From the NCBI GenBank assembly GCA_036172665.1, contig CM069870.1:40072001-40136000 (forward strand): a stretch of 64,000 nt of DNA, written 5' to 3'. Below the pieces are notes generated by a model that saw only the letters and a program-made list of their open reading frames with translations, did no database searches and was not told the origin of the DNA. The stretch comes from Prosopocoilus inquinatus. Its lineage: Eukaryota; Arthropoda; Insecta; Coleoptera; Lucanidae. A program made the translations under genes and the position numbers. This document shows, in pieces, positions 1 to 9,943 of the stretch (its first letter is position 1; every line of letters starts with the position of its first letter).

Positions 1-177
1 TTTTGTCTTTAGTGAGCGAATAAATCAGACGCACTTTAATGTGTTCGGTGATTTTGTCTGACGAAATATCGAATCTGAGAGTTTGTTGCAAATTTTAGGT
101 CGCCCAAGAACTACATTGAGAAAAATGTACTACCTTTATTCAGACTTTGTGTCAAAAAACGATTGAGCAGCGTACTG
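1..177. other. AT-rich sequence, nothing recognised
   Basis: Non-coding sequence with no recognisable gene, repeat or site before the first MITE. Confidence 0.5.
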
Positions 178-473
178 CACTGATAAAAATTTGGAGTTAA
201 TTCTAACACTTTTTGGACGCCAGGGAACCCTTTCTCGGTGTTCCCTCGCGTCCATCCGTTTGCGGAGTTACGAAAAACGGAGTTAGGATGTTTACCATTT
301 AAACGTATGTAATGGAGCAGAGTTAAGCTTATCCTTGTTGGAATAAACACTCACTTTTAGTCGGAAAAAGAGAACAATAACGCCAAATTCGAAGAAGATT
401 AACAACTTTTCAGATAAAACTTTAAATACCGAATGGGCAGATAACAATTAATCTCAAAAATTTTTATGTGTGT
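178..473 (+). mobile_element. Family A MITE, copy 1 (Tc1/mariner-like)
   Basis: About 296 bp starting CACTGATAAAAAT and ending TTTTTATGTGTG, so the ends are inverted versions of one another. The body (a GGACGCCAGGGAACC segment, a GCGTCCATCCGTTTG segment and a CTCACTTTTAG segment) recurs at 19.67, 37.34, 41.66, 44.87 and 45.75 kb. Better preserved copies are flanked by TA on both sides, which is known for Tc1/mariner targets. It has no coding capacity, and short open frames inside it are incidental. Confidence 0.8.
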
Positions 474-475
474 GC

Positions 476-638
476 TGATGCAAAATTAACAGTATGCGAA
501 TGATTTTTCTCATACTACACAAAAATAATTTTGCATTAGTACGTTGGAAAAAATTATTCACATATTGTGTATTTTGCAGTACTACGCTGATTGTGAGTTT
601 CTTTTTAACAGGAAATTCGCATATTTTTCTCAGTGTAT
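476..638 (+). mobile_element. Family B MITE remnant
   Basis: The right part (from about 570, with TTTTGCAGTACTACGCTGA, and ending TTTTTCTCAGTG) matches the better preserved copy at 33,336-33,540. The left part keeps GCAAAATTAACAGTATG, the internal end of the opposite arm. It is a degraded foldback abutting the family A copy; similar A/B adjacency is seen again at 41.6 and 45.7-46.2 kb. Confidence 0.55.
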
Positions 639-2780
639 TAAATCTATTTCAATCAAAGGTATGTTTCGCTCTGCAGAACTTACGACAGAAGAAAATTTAT
701 TCCAACGAGTCTTACATAATTAATAACAAACGATTTTCCTTTAAAACAGTATAAAAAAGCAGTAAATCAAAAGCACTTATTTTGAAATCATTCTCATTTA
801 TTTCCACATACACGTTAAGTTCAGATTAGATCGTATCCGAACTTCCTTCCGGTTTGCATATATGCTTGCGTAAGCTTATTATAAAGTAATAACGAGGCCT
901 TTTGTTCGCCGGTGTTTTAAATCATCTGTTGCGAATGACTTCTTTACAGAATTTACGTGAATCGGAGATATTTTGTTAGTTCGCAGCGCCTGCCACAAAC
1001 GCGGTCGATACAAACGGATCGATCCTGTATAATTTAACCATTAAGCGAACACGGCTGTATAAACGTTCTTTTATATAATATCACCACCAAAACCGTACAC
1101 AATACAATGCTTAATGTCGTTATAATTAATATTACCACAAAATAGGATGGCTGGAATTTAGTATTACGTCTTTATTTATTTCTACTCTATTAAAACTAAC
1201 GAACTAAATTTTCAGAACGAAATTTTTCCAATTGTAATATCATAATATTATAATAATATTTTATGTTTTAGTACAAAACTAGAATTAAGCTTTTGTCCAA
1301 TACAAAAAAGTATTTGCATATTTTTTGTTTATATGCATTTGCGTATCTCATTAAATTCAACCTCAACTTCTCTCAAAATATTAATGTTCTTTGTTTTATT
1401 AAAAATAGTTAATTATACCACAGAAATTATTTTTGGATTCAAATTTTGGTTAAATCCAATCCATTTGTCAATCAACCTAATCATTATTATTAAACGTCAT
1501 AAAACAGTAAGTTCAAAGTCTTCTCCATTCTGGTTGGTACATATCTAAAACCGACTTCCATGGTATTTTCTAATTTGAATGGTAAAACATAAATTGATAT
1601 TTAATTTTTAAAGTTTCAACACACTTAATTAAAATGATGTTTTGTATTTTATATCAAGATCTACAGGGAAAAGAAATGTTTTCTTGTTAATAAAGATGAT
1701 ATCAAAAAACTATTATTTATCGATGTAATTGTTAATAAAAACAGTAGGTAAAAGCCATTTATTTAAAAGCACGCGTTGATCATAAATACATCTCTTAAGA
1801 AACCCGCATTTTCAGTAACATCTTAATAATACGAATGCGCGTGTTATCATAAAACACACTCAAATTAGCATATAACAGCATTAAAATAACAATATAGATA
1901 GATAATCGTAGTAAATAGGCAGGTTTAAGATTATCTGCTCATATGTGGACGGTGATTAAAGAAAATTATAGTTATCCATCAAATCAACAGCTACTTATTA
2001 TGTCCACTTACTGATTTTAGTTTTCTAAAAACCGATAAGCAGTATAATTAATTTTTAAAATTGTTGGCTTCGTAGTGTTAGCCGTTCCGGGATTCCTTTT
2101 TTTTGTTAAAGAAAGTCACGTCGGCGTTTCATAAATTACATGGATTATATTTGGGGGTAATCACCTAAAATTATTTTCGGAAAATACAGAAAAAATCGTG
2201 TATAATGTAGGAGTTTAATTTTATAAGTTTTAAATGGACATAATATATAATTTCGTGGCGGAAAAAGGCACATCTAAAATATTCGACCTTATCTTATCAT
2301 CTGAAAAACAAGATTGCGGCGCAGTTATGTATTTGCCTTGTAGAAGATATCGGTTTAATCAATCTTATTTTTGGAAATTTTGCTGGACAAATTCCTCAAG
2401 TTTTTATTGTATTATAAATATACATAAAGGACCTAGCACCGACTCTATTTCTTAATTTAATGACATTCAACAGCAACGTATGTATGAAATAGAAAAAATG
2501 AAATTCAGCCTTTGTTTATTTCTTACGCAAATATTGAAATAACATGGCGGATAATCCAAAGCTGTAATTAAGACTTACACAAGAGAGTTTCCTTAGACGG
2601 ATTTGAAAGCAATCAATTGTTCGAGTTTATAAACAGTGATGGGTACTACCCTTTTTAACTTATTTCATTTGAATAAAATAGAATGCGATGAAAAATTATT
2701 CGTTTTGAATTTGCATTTCGTGAAATCGAACGTACCCTAAATTCGTTAGTTGTTAGAGAATAGATTTTGATTTGATTTAA
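639..2780. other. AT-rich non-coding DNA
   Basis: About 2.1 kb in which I see no gene, RNA or clear repeat. The open frames here are short, of low complexity, and match no family I recognise. Confidence 0.5.
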
Positions 2781-3037
2781 AAGTCAAAATTTGAAACTAT
2801 AAACGTAAATAAAAGAGAAAGAAAACGCGATTTCATTAAAATTATTAATGCATCAATTATCCGCATCAACATTAAGAAACGCTTTATCAATGCCGCTATT
2901 GAACCTTCGAACAAGACAATAACATTCGCAGAGCTGCCTCCTGAATACATCGAAAAAAGTAACGATTTCAAATTGAACGACACTTGTATAAGTTTACTTG
3001 AAATACGATCCGTTTTGTTTTCAGCATATAAAAGTTG
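2781..3037 (+). other. Unrecognised open frame ending at a splice donor
   Basis: A stop-to-stop frame of 86 codons without an internal ATG. Its last codons run into a consensus donor, TTG then GTAAGT at 3038-3043. The reading is fairly rich in charged residues (a KRERKRDFIK stretch near the start and TFAELPPEYIEK in the middle). The possible acceptor in front (AG at 2782-2783) is poor. I do not recognise the product. It could be an internal exon on the plus strand or chance; open frames of this length occur by chance in DNA of this composition. Confidence 0.18.
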
Positions 3038-3677
3038 GTAAGTTGATAGCGCTATATCTCAGCCGACGCGATCATAAAAATGTCCTCGCTGTGCGCGAGT
3101 CTCGCCCTTGTGGCACGGACCATCTCGCATAAATTCAGGACATGAATACCACCAAACCAGGTGCGCGACGAACTTTCCATATTTCAAAATTATACCCACT
3201 TCTTTACTTATTCACGTCTTCAGAAGTGTACATGTGCCCACTTGTTACCGGTCGGTCTTTTATTTCTCTTGGATCTTCTGAAACGGTTCGAAATATCATC
3301 ACGTACTTCGGTAGACAACGGACTTCATGTAATTTACTATTTATAACTTATTGGCTCGCGATAATTCTTTTTAGTAAAAACACGAGCGGGGTAATATTCC
3401 ACAAACAGAATATTTCAGAATACAAAATTGTATGTATAAACTGTCTCCACGAATAGGATTCATAATAGGAAAAGTTCTTAATTTTTGAACTTTCGAAAAA
3501 AGTCTTTGTTTATAAAAGCTTTTACTTTCTAAAGCTCTCAAAAATGTTTTCGGAAATTCCGATTAATAGCGGAGAAAACTTGAAAATTATGTTTCAATTT
3601 TCATAAAAATGGCTAAAGTCCAAAAATTTTGACTAACCAGTATTCGGTCCGATTCTAATTGAACATTGTTAAAATGA

Positions 3678-3837
3678 AAGACTTGCGTCGCTAGAAATCT
3701 ACGTTTTAACGACTGCACTGGCGACTTCTGGAGCTAACTTTTCACCACTGTTAATTAAAGACTTACCTCGCTAGAAATTTACGTTTTAACGACTCCACTG
3801 GCGACTTCTCGCGCTAATTTTTCACTACTGTTGTGGC
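3678..3837 (+). repeat. 80-bp tandem direct repeat, two units
   Basis: Two copies of an 80-bp unit at 3678-3757 and 3758-3837. Each contains CGCTAGAAAT, ACGTTTTAACGACT and ACTGGCGACTTCT and differs at a modest number of positions. Further short GCGACACTAACTTTTAGCGAC pieces continue to about 3903, suggesting an older array. Confidence 0.85.
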
Positions 3838-3920
3838 AATCAGAATAGCATTTGAGGAAACTAGCGATATTACGTCACTTAGCGACACTAACTTTTAGCG
3901 ACATGAATTGGAAATGGGCT

Positions 3921-4044
3921 GATTCTGTATCGAGTACGTTAAATTTAAAGGACTGTTGCTATGGTAACAACCAATCAAAAAGCTTTATGATTGGATTTTA
4001 CTATAGCAAAAGACGTTTAAATTTAACGTGCTCGTTACAGAATA
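3921..4044. mobile_element. 124-bp palindromic MITE
   Basis: The left arm begins GATTCTGTATCGAGTACGTT and the right arm ends AACGTGCTCGTTACAGAATA, so about 29 bp at each end are inverted copies with a few mismatches. The interior is also palindromic around CCAATCA...TGATTGG. The left half carries GTTGCTATGGTAAC (3955-3968), which fits the X-box pattern bound by RFX factors; the right half has a decayed version. The palindrome makes a non-autonomous foldback the simplest reading. Confidence 0.75.
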
Positions 4045-4489
4045 GTCCCTATTGTCAGTTAATGCTACTTATTAATATGTCAGAAAAAAAAAACTATTCA
4101 GGCAAGAATATTAATTCTATAGCATGTTTACTTAACTGAATGTTAGGGAATGTCGAACTGTTTGCCTATGAATGTCATTTTTTTTAATTTACGGTAAGCG
4201 ATAACCAGGGCCTATCACAAATAATTCCAGAACGCGTAACCGCCTCCCACTCAACACGAGTCAAGGCCGTGCACTTAGATCCTGACAGTATATGCAGCAC
4301 TCGTTAACCGAGGAATCCCTTTACCAGGTAATGCCAGTGTGAACTAAATTAAATTTGATGGACTCTGGCGATAACTGAAGAAATTGATTCAAAAAAGTTT
4401 ATCAAGCAAGGCCGGTGTTACAGGAAAATCATAAAATTTTAGCATTTTTGATATTATGAGAACAAAATCTCTTAATTCCTGACATCAGC

Positions 4490-5520
4490 TGATGTGATTT
4501 TACTAAAAAACCTGTATATTTTGCAAACGGTTGAAAGGATTTTTTTAATTTTACTCATTCAACCGGAATTTACCATGTTCTCAGCAATTTCTAGGCGTTT
4601 TAGGACAAGCAACAACTTTTATAAAGAATTAATATTACCAAAAATTCGAAAACAAAAGTGTTTCATATTGTGAACCAAATCCGAGGACACAGAGTATATG
4701 TCGTAGCCACTTCACGTAAAGTAACATTTCGTGTAAAGGTTCGACACTTCCTGAAATGCAGACAGATAGGGTAATACCCAGCTTTAAGAGCTTTTACGCC
4801 AAGTGCCTAAATATTTAGCCTCTTTCTGAAATGCTATGAAATGTCATTAGGTTTACGCTATAGCGTCAAAAAATTACACTATCCGTCCAGTAATTTTAGA
4901 CACTTCATCAAGTGACTAATGCCCGATTTCTTCACCTCTTGATAAATTTATCTGCCAGGTAATATCCACGGAAACTATTATCGATACAATGGTTTTCAAG
5001 AATAATACCTGGCAGATAAATTTATCAGGAGGTGAAGAAACCGGGCATTAAGCTATTTACGCCAATTGTCAAGAAGCTATACTAAGATCCTGATGTGACG
5101 GATAAAGTAATGGTTATTCCTTGTATTACTAATGATATGAAAAAGAAAAGGCTTTAGAACGAACTGAAAATATAAATGTTACCTTTATCTTGACGTTCAC
5201 AAATTGACTTCTAAATGAGATTTGATTTTTAGTAATTAGGGTGTGATAATTCGAAAATCATACTGGTTTTTAGGCATCAGGTCAAAGGTTAGCTCTGTGG
5301 CGTATATACTGCGTGTCCACGGATTGAGTTTACTGTAGGAAAAGCTTTTTTGATTTTTGAGTTTTAGAGTCATTCTTTATAAAAAAAGATTGGTTGTCCT
5401 AAATCATCCAAAAACTTCATAGAAAGTGGTAAATTCTTGATCGCAGCAAAAAATTAATTGAAAATCCTCTCTTGACTTTTACAAAATACGAGTTCAAGTT
5501 TCTCGCAGTAAAATCATGTT
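4490..5520. mobile_element. Foldback element with nested palindrome
   Basis: The left arm (about 4490-4720) and right arm (about 5290-5520) are inverted, imperfect copies. Matching landmarks are TTTTAGGACAAGCAACAA and GGACACAGAGTATAT on the left with TTGGTTGTCCTAAA and ATATACTGCGTGTCC on the right. A compact second palindrome lies at 4918-5050. A third partial copy of the arm, in left-arm orientation, lies at about 5930-6060. Confidence 0.6.
4918..5050. mobile_element. 133-bp hairpin MITE
   Basis: The left arm 4918-4964 reads TAATGCCCGATTTCTTCACC onward, and the right arm 5004-5050 ends GGTGAAGAAACCGGGCATTA. About 44 of 47 positions pair, with roughly 40 bp of loop. The outer TA pairs could be a TA target duplication. 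It is much less diverged than the arms of the larger foldback around it, so it is probably a younger insertion. Confidence 0.8.
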
Positions 5521-5929
5521 AACGGGTATTGCCTGTGTTACGAATAAAATGTTTGTTCTCAGAATATACACAAAAAATGATAAAATTCCAATTAAATAAT
5601 ATATTTCTGTCATAAACAGCTTGAAGTAAATCGGAATATTTAAATTGGCGGTGATGCAATGTAAATGCAAAAGAAGTGTTGCGGAAGCCACTGGCGCACT
5701 GGAAAAATAGCAGCGGCATCCTCAACATAAATTTTCATAATTTCCTTTTAACATTGGTCTTGTTCGATCATTTTTTTTAACCTTTCTTATTCATTCACCG
5801 ACACACCAGAAAATATTAGAGAAATATCTCAACTGGAATTTTATAGCAAACAATTCAAAATTGCTTACCACTCAGTTATGTAAATATGCTCTAGAATTAA
5901 CATCCTAACCTGAATAGTTTCCTTTTAGG

Positions 5930-6060
5930 GCATGCAAAAAGTTTTATGAAGCATGACTTTTTTCCAAAACTCAAAATAAAAGTTTTTCCTATAATGAACC
6001 CAATCCGTAAACACAGATATACATTTTGTGGTCATGCTGTAGAAAAAAATGTTGGCGTGA
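5930..6060 (+). repeat. Partial copy of the 4.5-kb foldback arm
   Basis: Contains AAGTTTTTCCTATAATGAAC, CAATCCGTAAACACAG and ATATACATTTTGTGG, matching the arm at 4640-4715. A nearby AAATCAGCTGATGAAAATAC at 6459 resembles the outer end at 4485. It looks like debris of a second insertion. Confidence 0.5.
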
Positions 6061-6569
6061 TAAAGAAACATTGGTTTGATATTTGAAACCACCGTGACAC
6101 CTTTATTTCACATTAGAGGTCAGATTACAAACTTTTGATAAAGCAAACCAACTGATTTGCCTTTTTTCACCTAAATTTTAACAGTTCTTTTTGCTATTTC
6201 CGCTCAAAACTCCTAGTAAATTGTCATTAACGTGAAAGTACAATAAAATGGCCGCGTTCAGATAACCGGAGCTGATCCATTACGTGAATATTCAGCGTTG
6301 TTAGTGTTCCTGAACGGGTAACTTGTGAATTTTAAAATGCGAGCTGTTGCAACTTAACTGTTGAAAAGCTGTCTCAGTGGCTGAAACAAATAATAATTAA
6401 ATGTATTTCAAGTTTTAAACGATAATTTATTGTTCTACAGAGTTTATGGCAAGTCAGGAAATCAGCTGATGAAAATACTAATTTTGTATCTAAATATTTT
6501 TTTTTAATTTTGCGTTTACAATGACCTCATCGTGACATCAAAGACTATTTCGATGGAATTCATTCAGCA

Positions 6570-6690
6570 CGTTCAGCCGGTGTCAACTACTGTTTTGCCA
6601 CACTCAACATGTTGAGAGTGTCAACTACTGTTTTGCCACACTCAACATGTTGAGAGTGCTCTGCGTATGCGTAATCGCATCGGCTGAACG
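6570..6690. repeat. Duplicated 38-bp palindromic unit within short inverted ends
   Basis: Two identical 38-bp units at 6580-6617 and 6618-6655, each containing TTTTGCCACACTCAACATGT and the perfect palindrome CTCAACATGTTGAG. The pair is enclosed by CGTTCAGCCG on the left and CGGCTGAACG on the right. It is probably a small foldback whose core was recently duplicated in tandem. Confidence 0.75.
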
Positions 6691-8647
6691 ATTTGAACGA
6701 TTTAAAATATGGTGAAAGACGTAGACAGTAATAAGTGCCATTTATTTTTTTACAAAATTTAGGATGATGATTTTAATTTTAATCTTTTATTTAATTTTAT
6801 TGGATGTTTTTAGGTACCCACTATGAGACTGCTCAAAATTATGTTTACTTCTTTTTAGAAGTTTTAATTCATTATTATTATAATTCGCTATTTAACAAAG
6901 TATAATCAAGCAATCAATTTCAGAAACATGTAATTAGATGTTCTTTCTTCTAAAATCAAATTTATTGTCCTTAATTCACAAATTCAAAAATAAGATGTAC
7001 TGACATCAACATAAATAAATGAATTGTCCAATTTATTAAACCCGTTGTAAAAGTTAAAGAAAGACATAATTTCAATTGCAGATGTGAAACAAAATTTAGT
7101 AAATAGAAAATATTTACCGAGATCCTTTTAATTCAAAAACCCACAGCACTGTGTTGACTAAATTTAGAAAGTCATACTAAATTACCGGAAAACAAGTAAA
7201 CGGGAAACTAAACTTCGCCTTAGCCGCAAGTAATGACATTCAGAAATACGTAATTAGCATAGCAGCCTTGTAGTCGCTATTGATTTTACTTTCGTTCCTG
7301 GAAGTCACATAAATGTGAGACCCTGTATACGTGCCCCAGCGCCAAAATACGCCACTGATGATTCTTCGAAAATTCGTGTTTGATAGTCCGCCCGAACGCA
7401 TGATGAATGTTAATGTTATGGCATTGTAATGAATTGTATTCCAGAGATAATAAAATCGCCGTAATGCTTCTTCTGTGATGTTTCTTGAGAGTTATGTGGC
7501 GGATAATTAACAGAAGCACAAGGTAAGGAAATTACAAAGGACGATCATAGGTTTTCATGTGAAATTATTACTTCCAGCTATAAATCTCTAAAATAAAATT
7601 ATTTATTGAATGATAAATTTATTATATTCATTTACATCCTTCCTTGTATTTCATTATAATCAAACGAGCGTGTCGAGAATACACAGTAATTTATTTTTCA
7701 AGCAGACGTTTCTATAAAATGTAAATGTGATCTTAATATGTTTTCTTTTTAACTTTTCCGCACTATTGTGCATTAACTTTTTAAATAATAAAATCTTTTA
7801 AATGCAATGTAAAAATTTGTGCATTATATAATATACACGACAGTAGTTAGACCGCTAGATTACTTATGCTTCAAAAATTAATATATTAACACGCATCTTG
7901 AATTCTCGAAAGTATAAGATATATAGTAGATTGAATTGAAAGTTAATTTGTAACTAACGACAGAAGTATTAATAGTGAGTTGATACTCATAGAAAATTTC
8001 AACTATTCAAATATTCTTCAGTAAGTACATTCAAGTATAGTATATGCTTTTTAACACCTCCTCAATAATAGCAAGTAACAAATGAAACGATTTGCATATC
8101 CATTCGTATTATTTCAAGCTCTGAATTTGCAATGGCATACTGCGAAGCCGTTCGTAAAGAATGCGAACAAACTGTCGTCAATGGAAAGACCAGTAAAATT
8201 TAATCGTCCAAATATTAGATTTCAGTTACTTAATTTTAAATCCTAAATAACCACTAAAAGGTATATCAACAAATAATTTTTTGTTACATAAAATCTCTAC
8301 AATGTGTCAATATTGATTCGAGTTAAGTCACTCGATAAGATACTGTGCGTAAACACATCATTGTGCACTTATCTTCTTAATGTCACGTATTCGGTATCTC
8401 CGAGATAAAATTCGGATTCCATTAGATTTCGATTAATCCTTGAAAAAGTTAAAATTTGAACAGTTGTATACAGAAATAAAATATTTATATTTCAGTCACT
8501 ACAATGAAATAAGTTAATATTGTAAAGTTGAAAGTATCGTCCTAAGAAGATATAAATTTTGTTTTCCTGACGCACAGAAAGCTTAACTACAAACAATTAA
8601 AAAATTACCTTTTGCGACAAAGCAATTTAATACATTTTTTTATTATA
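6691..8647. other. AT-rich non-coding DNA
   Basis: No gene or clear repeat recognised. A minus-strand open frame at 7286-7519 gives a histidine-rich product I do not recognise and do not support as a gene. Confidence 0.5.
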
Positions 8648-9257
8648 TACCGGGTGTCCCGCGCCATGTGCTCACCCTTCCAGAATCTTTATTTATTAAT
8701 CGGTTAACCTGAATCTTGGAGACATTAAATTAAACAAAAAATGGAATTCTTTGACATACTGCTAGTCGTCATAGGATTTCAGGTTTCGCCGGAAGTGATA
8801 TCAACTTTCTTGTTATAAATGAAAGACCCTACGGATTATTACGAGTCCGATTACGTATCAATTGATAATTTTGGTTTCCATGACAACGAATAAAGAACTT
8901 TTTCAATCCAGAAAGCTATGAATCGCATTTTTACGATTTAATGCGATCGTGTTTCGAGAAATTCACTAATTTGATTGTATTTTGCTTTTTAACATTTTCA
9001 CAGCATTTGAAATTTTCATTAGGTCGCAACTCATTCTTTTTAATAGAAACTCATACGTTTCTTAGCTTACTTCAACAGAACATTTCTTCGTGAGTACGTT
9101 GATACCAAATACATTATGTTTTCATTGAAAGTCATTTGAAATAAAAGGAGTGTAAAATTTCAAAAAGACATGCTCTATTTTAAATTATTTTCATAGAAAA
9201 TATGACGTATTTGGTATCAGCGTACTCAGAAAAAAATGTTCTGTTGAACTAAGCTAA

Positions 9258-9563
9258 GAAACATATGAAATTCTATCGAAAAAATGAGTTAAGACCTAAT
9301 GAAAATTAAAGGAATGATTTTCTTGAAACGCTTGATCGCATTAGATCGAAAAAATGCGATTCATAGCAGTCTAGATGGAAAAATAAAAAAGTTTTTTTTT
9401 TCGTTGTCATGAAACATATGAAATTCTATCGAAAAAATGAGTTAAGACCTAATGAAAATTAAAGGAATGATTTTCTTGAAACACTTGATCGCATTAGATC
9501 GAAAAAATGCGATTCATACCAGTCTAGATGGAAAAATAAAAAAGTTTTTTTTTTCGTTGTCAT
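9258..9563 (+). repeat. 153-bp tandem duplication inside family C copy 1
   Basis: Units 9258-9410 and 9411-9563 both begin GAAACATATGAAATTC and end CGTTGTCATG. I see only two differences, an ACGC/ACAC and a TAGC/TACC change, so the duplication is recent. The other family C copies have a single unit. Confidence 0.9.
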
Positions 9564-9567
9564 GGAA

Positions 9568-9802
9568 ACCAAAATTAACAATTGATACGTATTCGGACTC
9601 ATAATGATCCGTAAATTTCAAATATGTAAAAATATATAGGGTGTACCATTTAAAATAAGAAAGTTGATATCACTTCTGGCCGGTTTCGCCGGAATTGATA
9701 TCAACTTTCTTATTTTAAATGGAACACCCTATATATTTTTACATATTTGAAATTTACGGATCATTATTAGTCCGAATACGTATCAATTGTTAATTTTGGT
9801 TT
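9568..9802. repeat. 235-bp near-perfect hairpin inside family C copy 1
   Basis: Arms of about 110 bp run from AAACCAAAATTAACAATTGA on the left to its inverse ending at 9802. They meet at a short centre reading CCGGTTTCGCCGG around 9680-9692. Pairing is almost perfect, far better than the element's main arms. Each arm contains the motif GGGTGTWCCATTTAAAATAA. It is a local inverted duplication. Confidence 0.9.
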
Positions 9803-9943
9803 GACGACTGTGACCTGTGACGACTAGCGGTATGTCGAAAAATTCCACCTTTTGTTTAATTTATTGTCTCCAAAATTCAGGTTAATCGATTAATAAATAA
9901 AGATTCTAGAAGGGTGAGCACATGGCCCGGGACATCCGGTATA

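Larger units (their letters stand above)
8648..9943. mobile_element. Family C foldback, copy 1
   Basis: A 1.3-kb element with long inverted arms. The left end reads TACCGGGTGTCCCGCGCCAT followed by GTGCTCACCC; the right end reads GGGTGAGCACATGG then CGGGACATCCGGTA. Arms run almost to the centre near 9150, where paired GATACCAAATAC and GTATTTGGTATC segments meet. There is no coding region. The right arm carries two secondary rearrangements (9258-9563 and 9568-9802). Related copies lie at 14.47 and 16.89 kb. Confidence 0.85.

Noticed and set aside
111..350. Open frame on the minus strand, with a similar one at 19,630-19,842
   Set aside because: The similarity between the two products comes from shared family A MITE sequence, not from a gene family.
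3142..3456. 104-codon open frame
   Set aside because: I recognise no domain; no splice context; overlapping frame of similar quality in the same place.
3660..3840. CRISPR-like direct repeat
   Set aside because: Two adjacent 80-bp units without spacers in a eukaryotic context; a simple tandem duplication.
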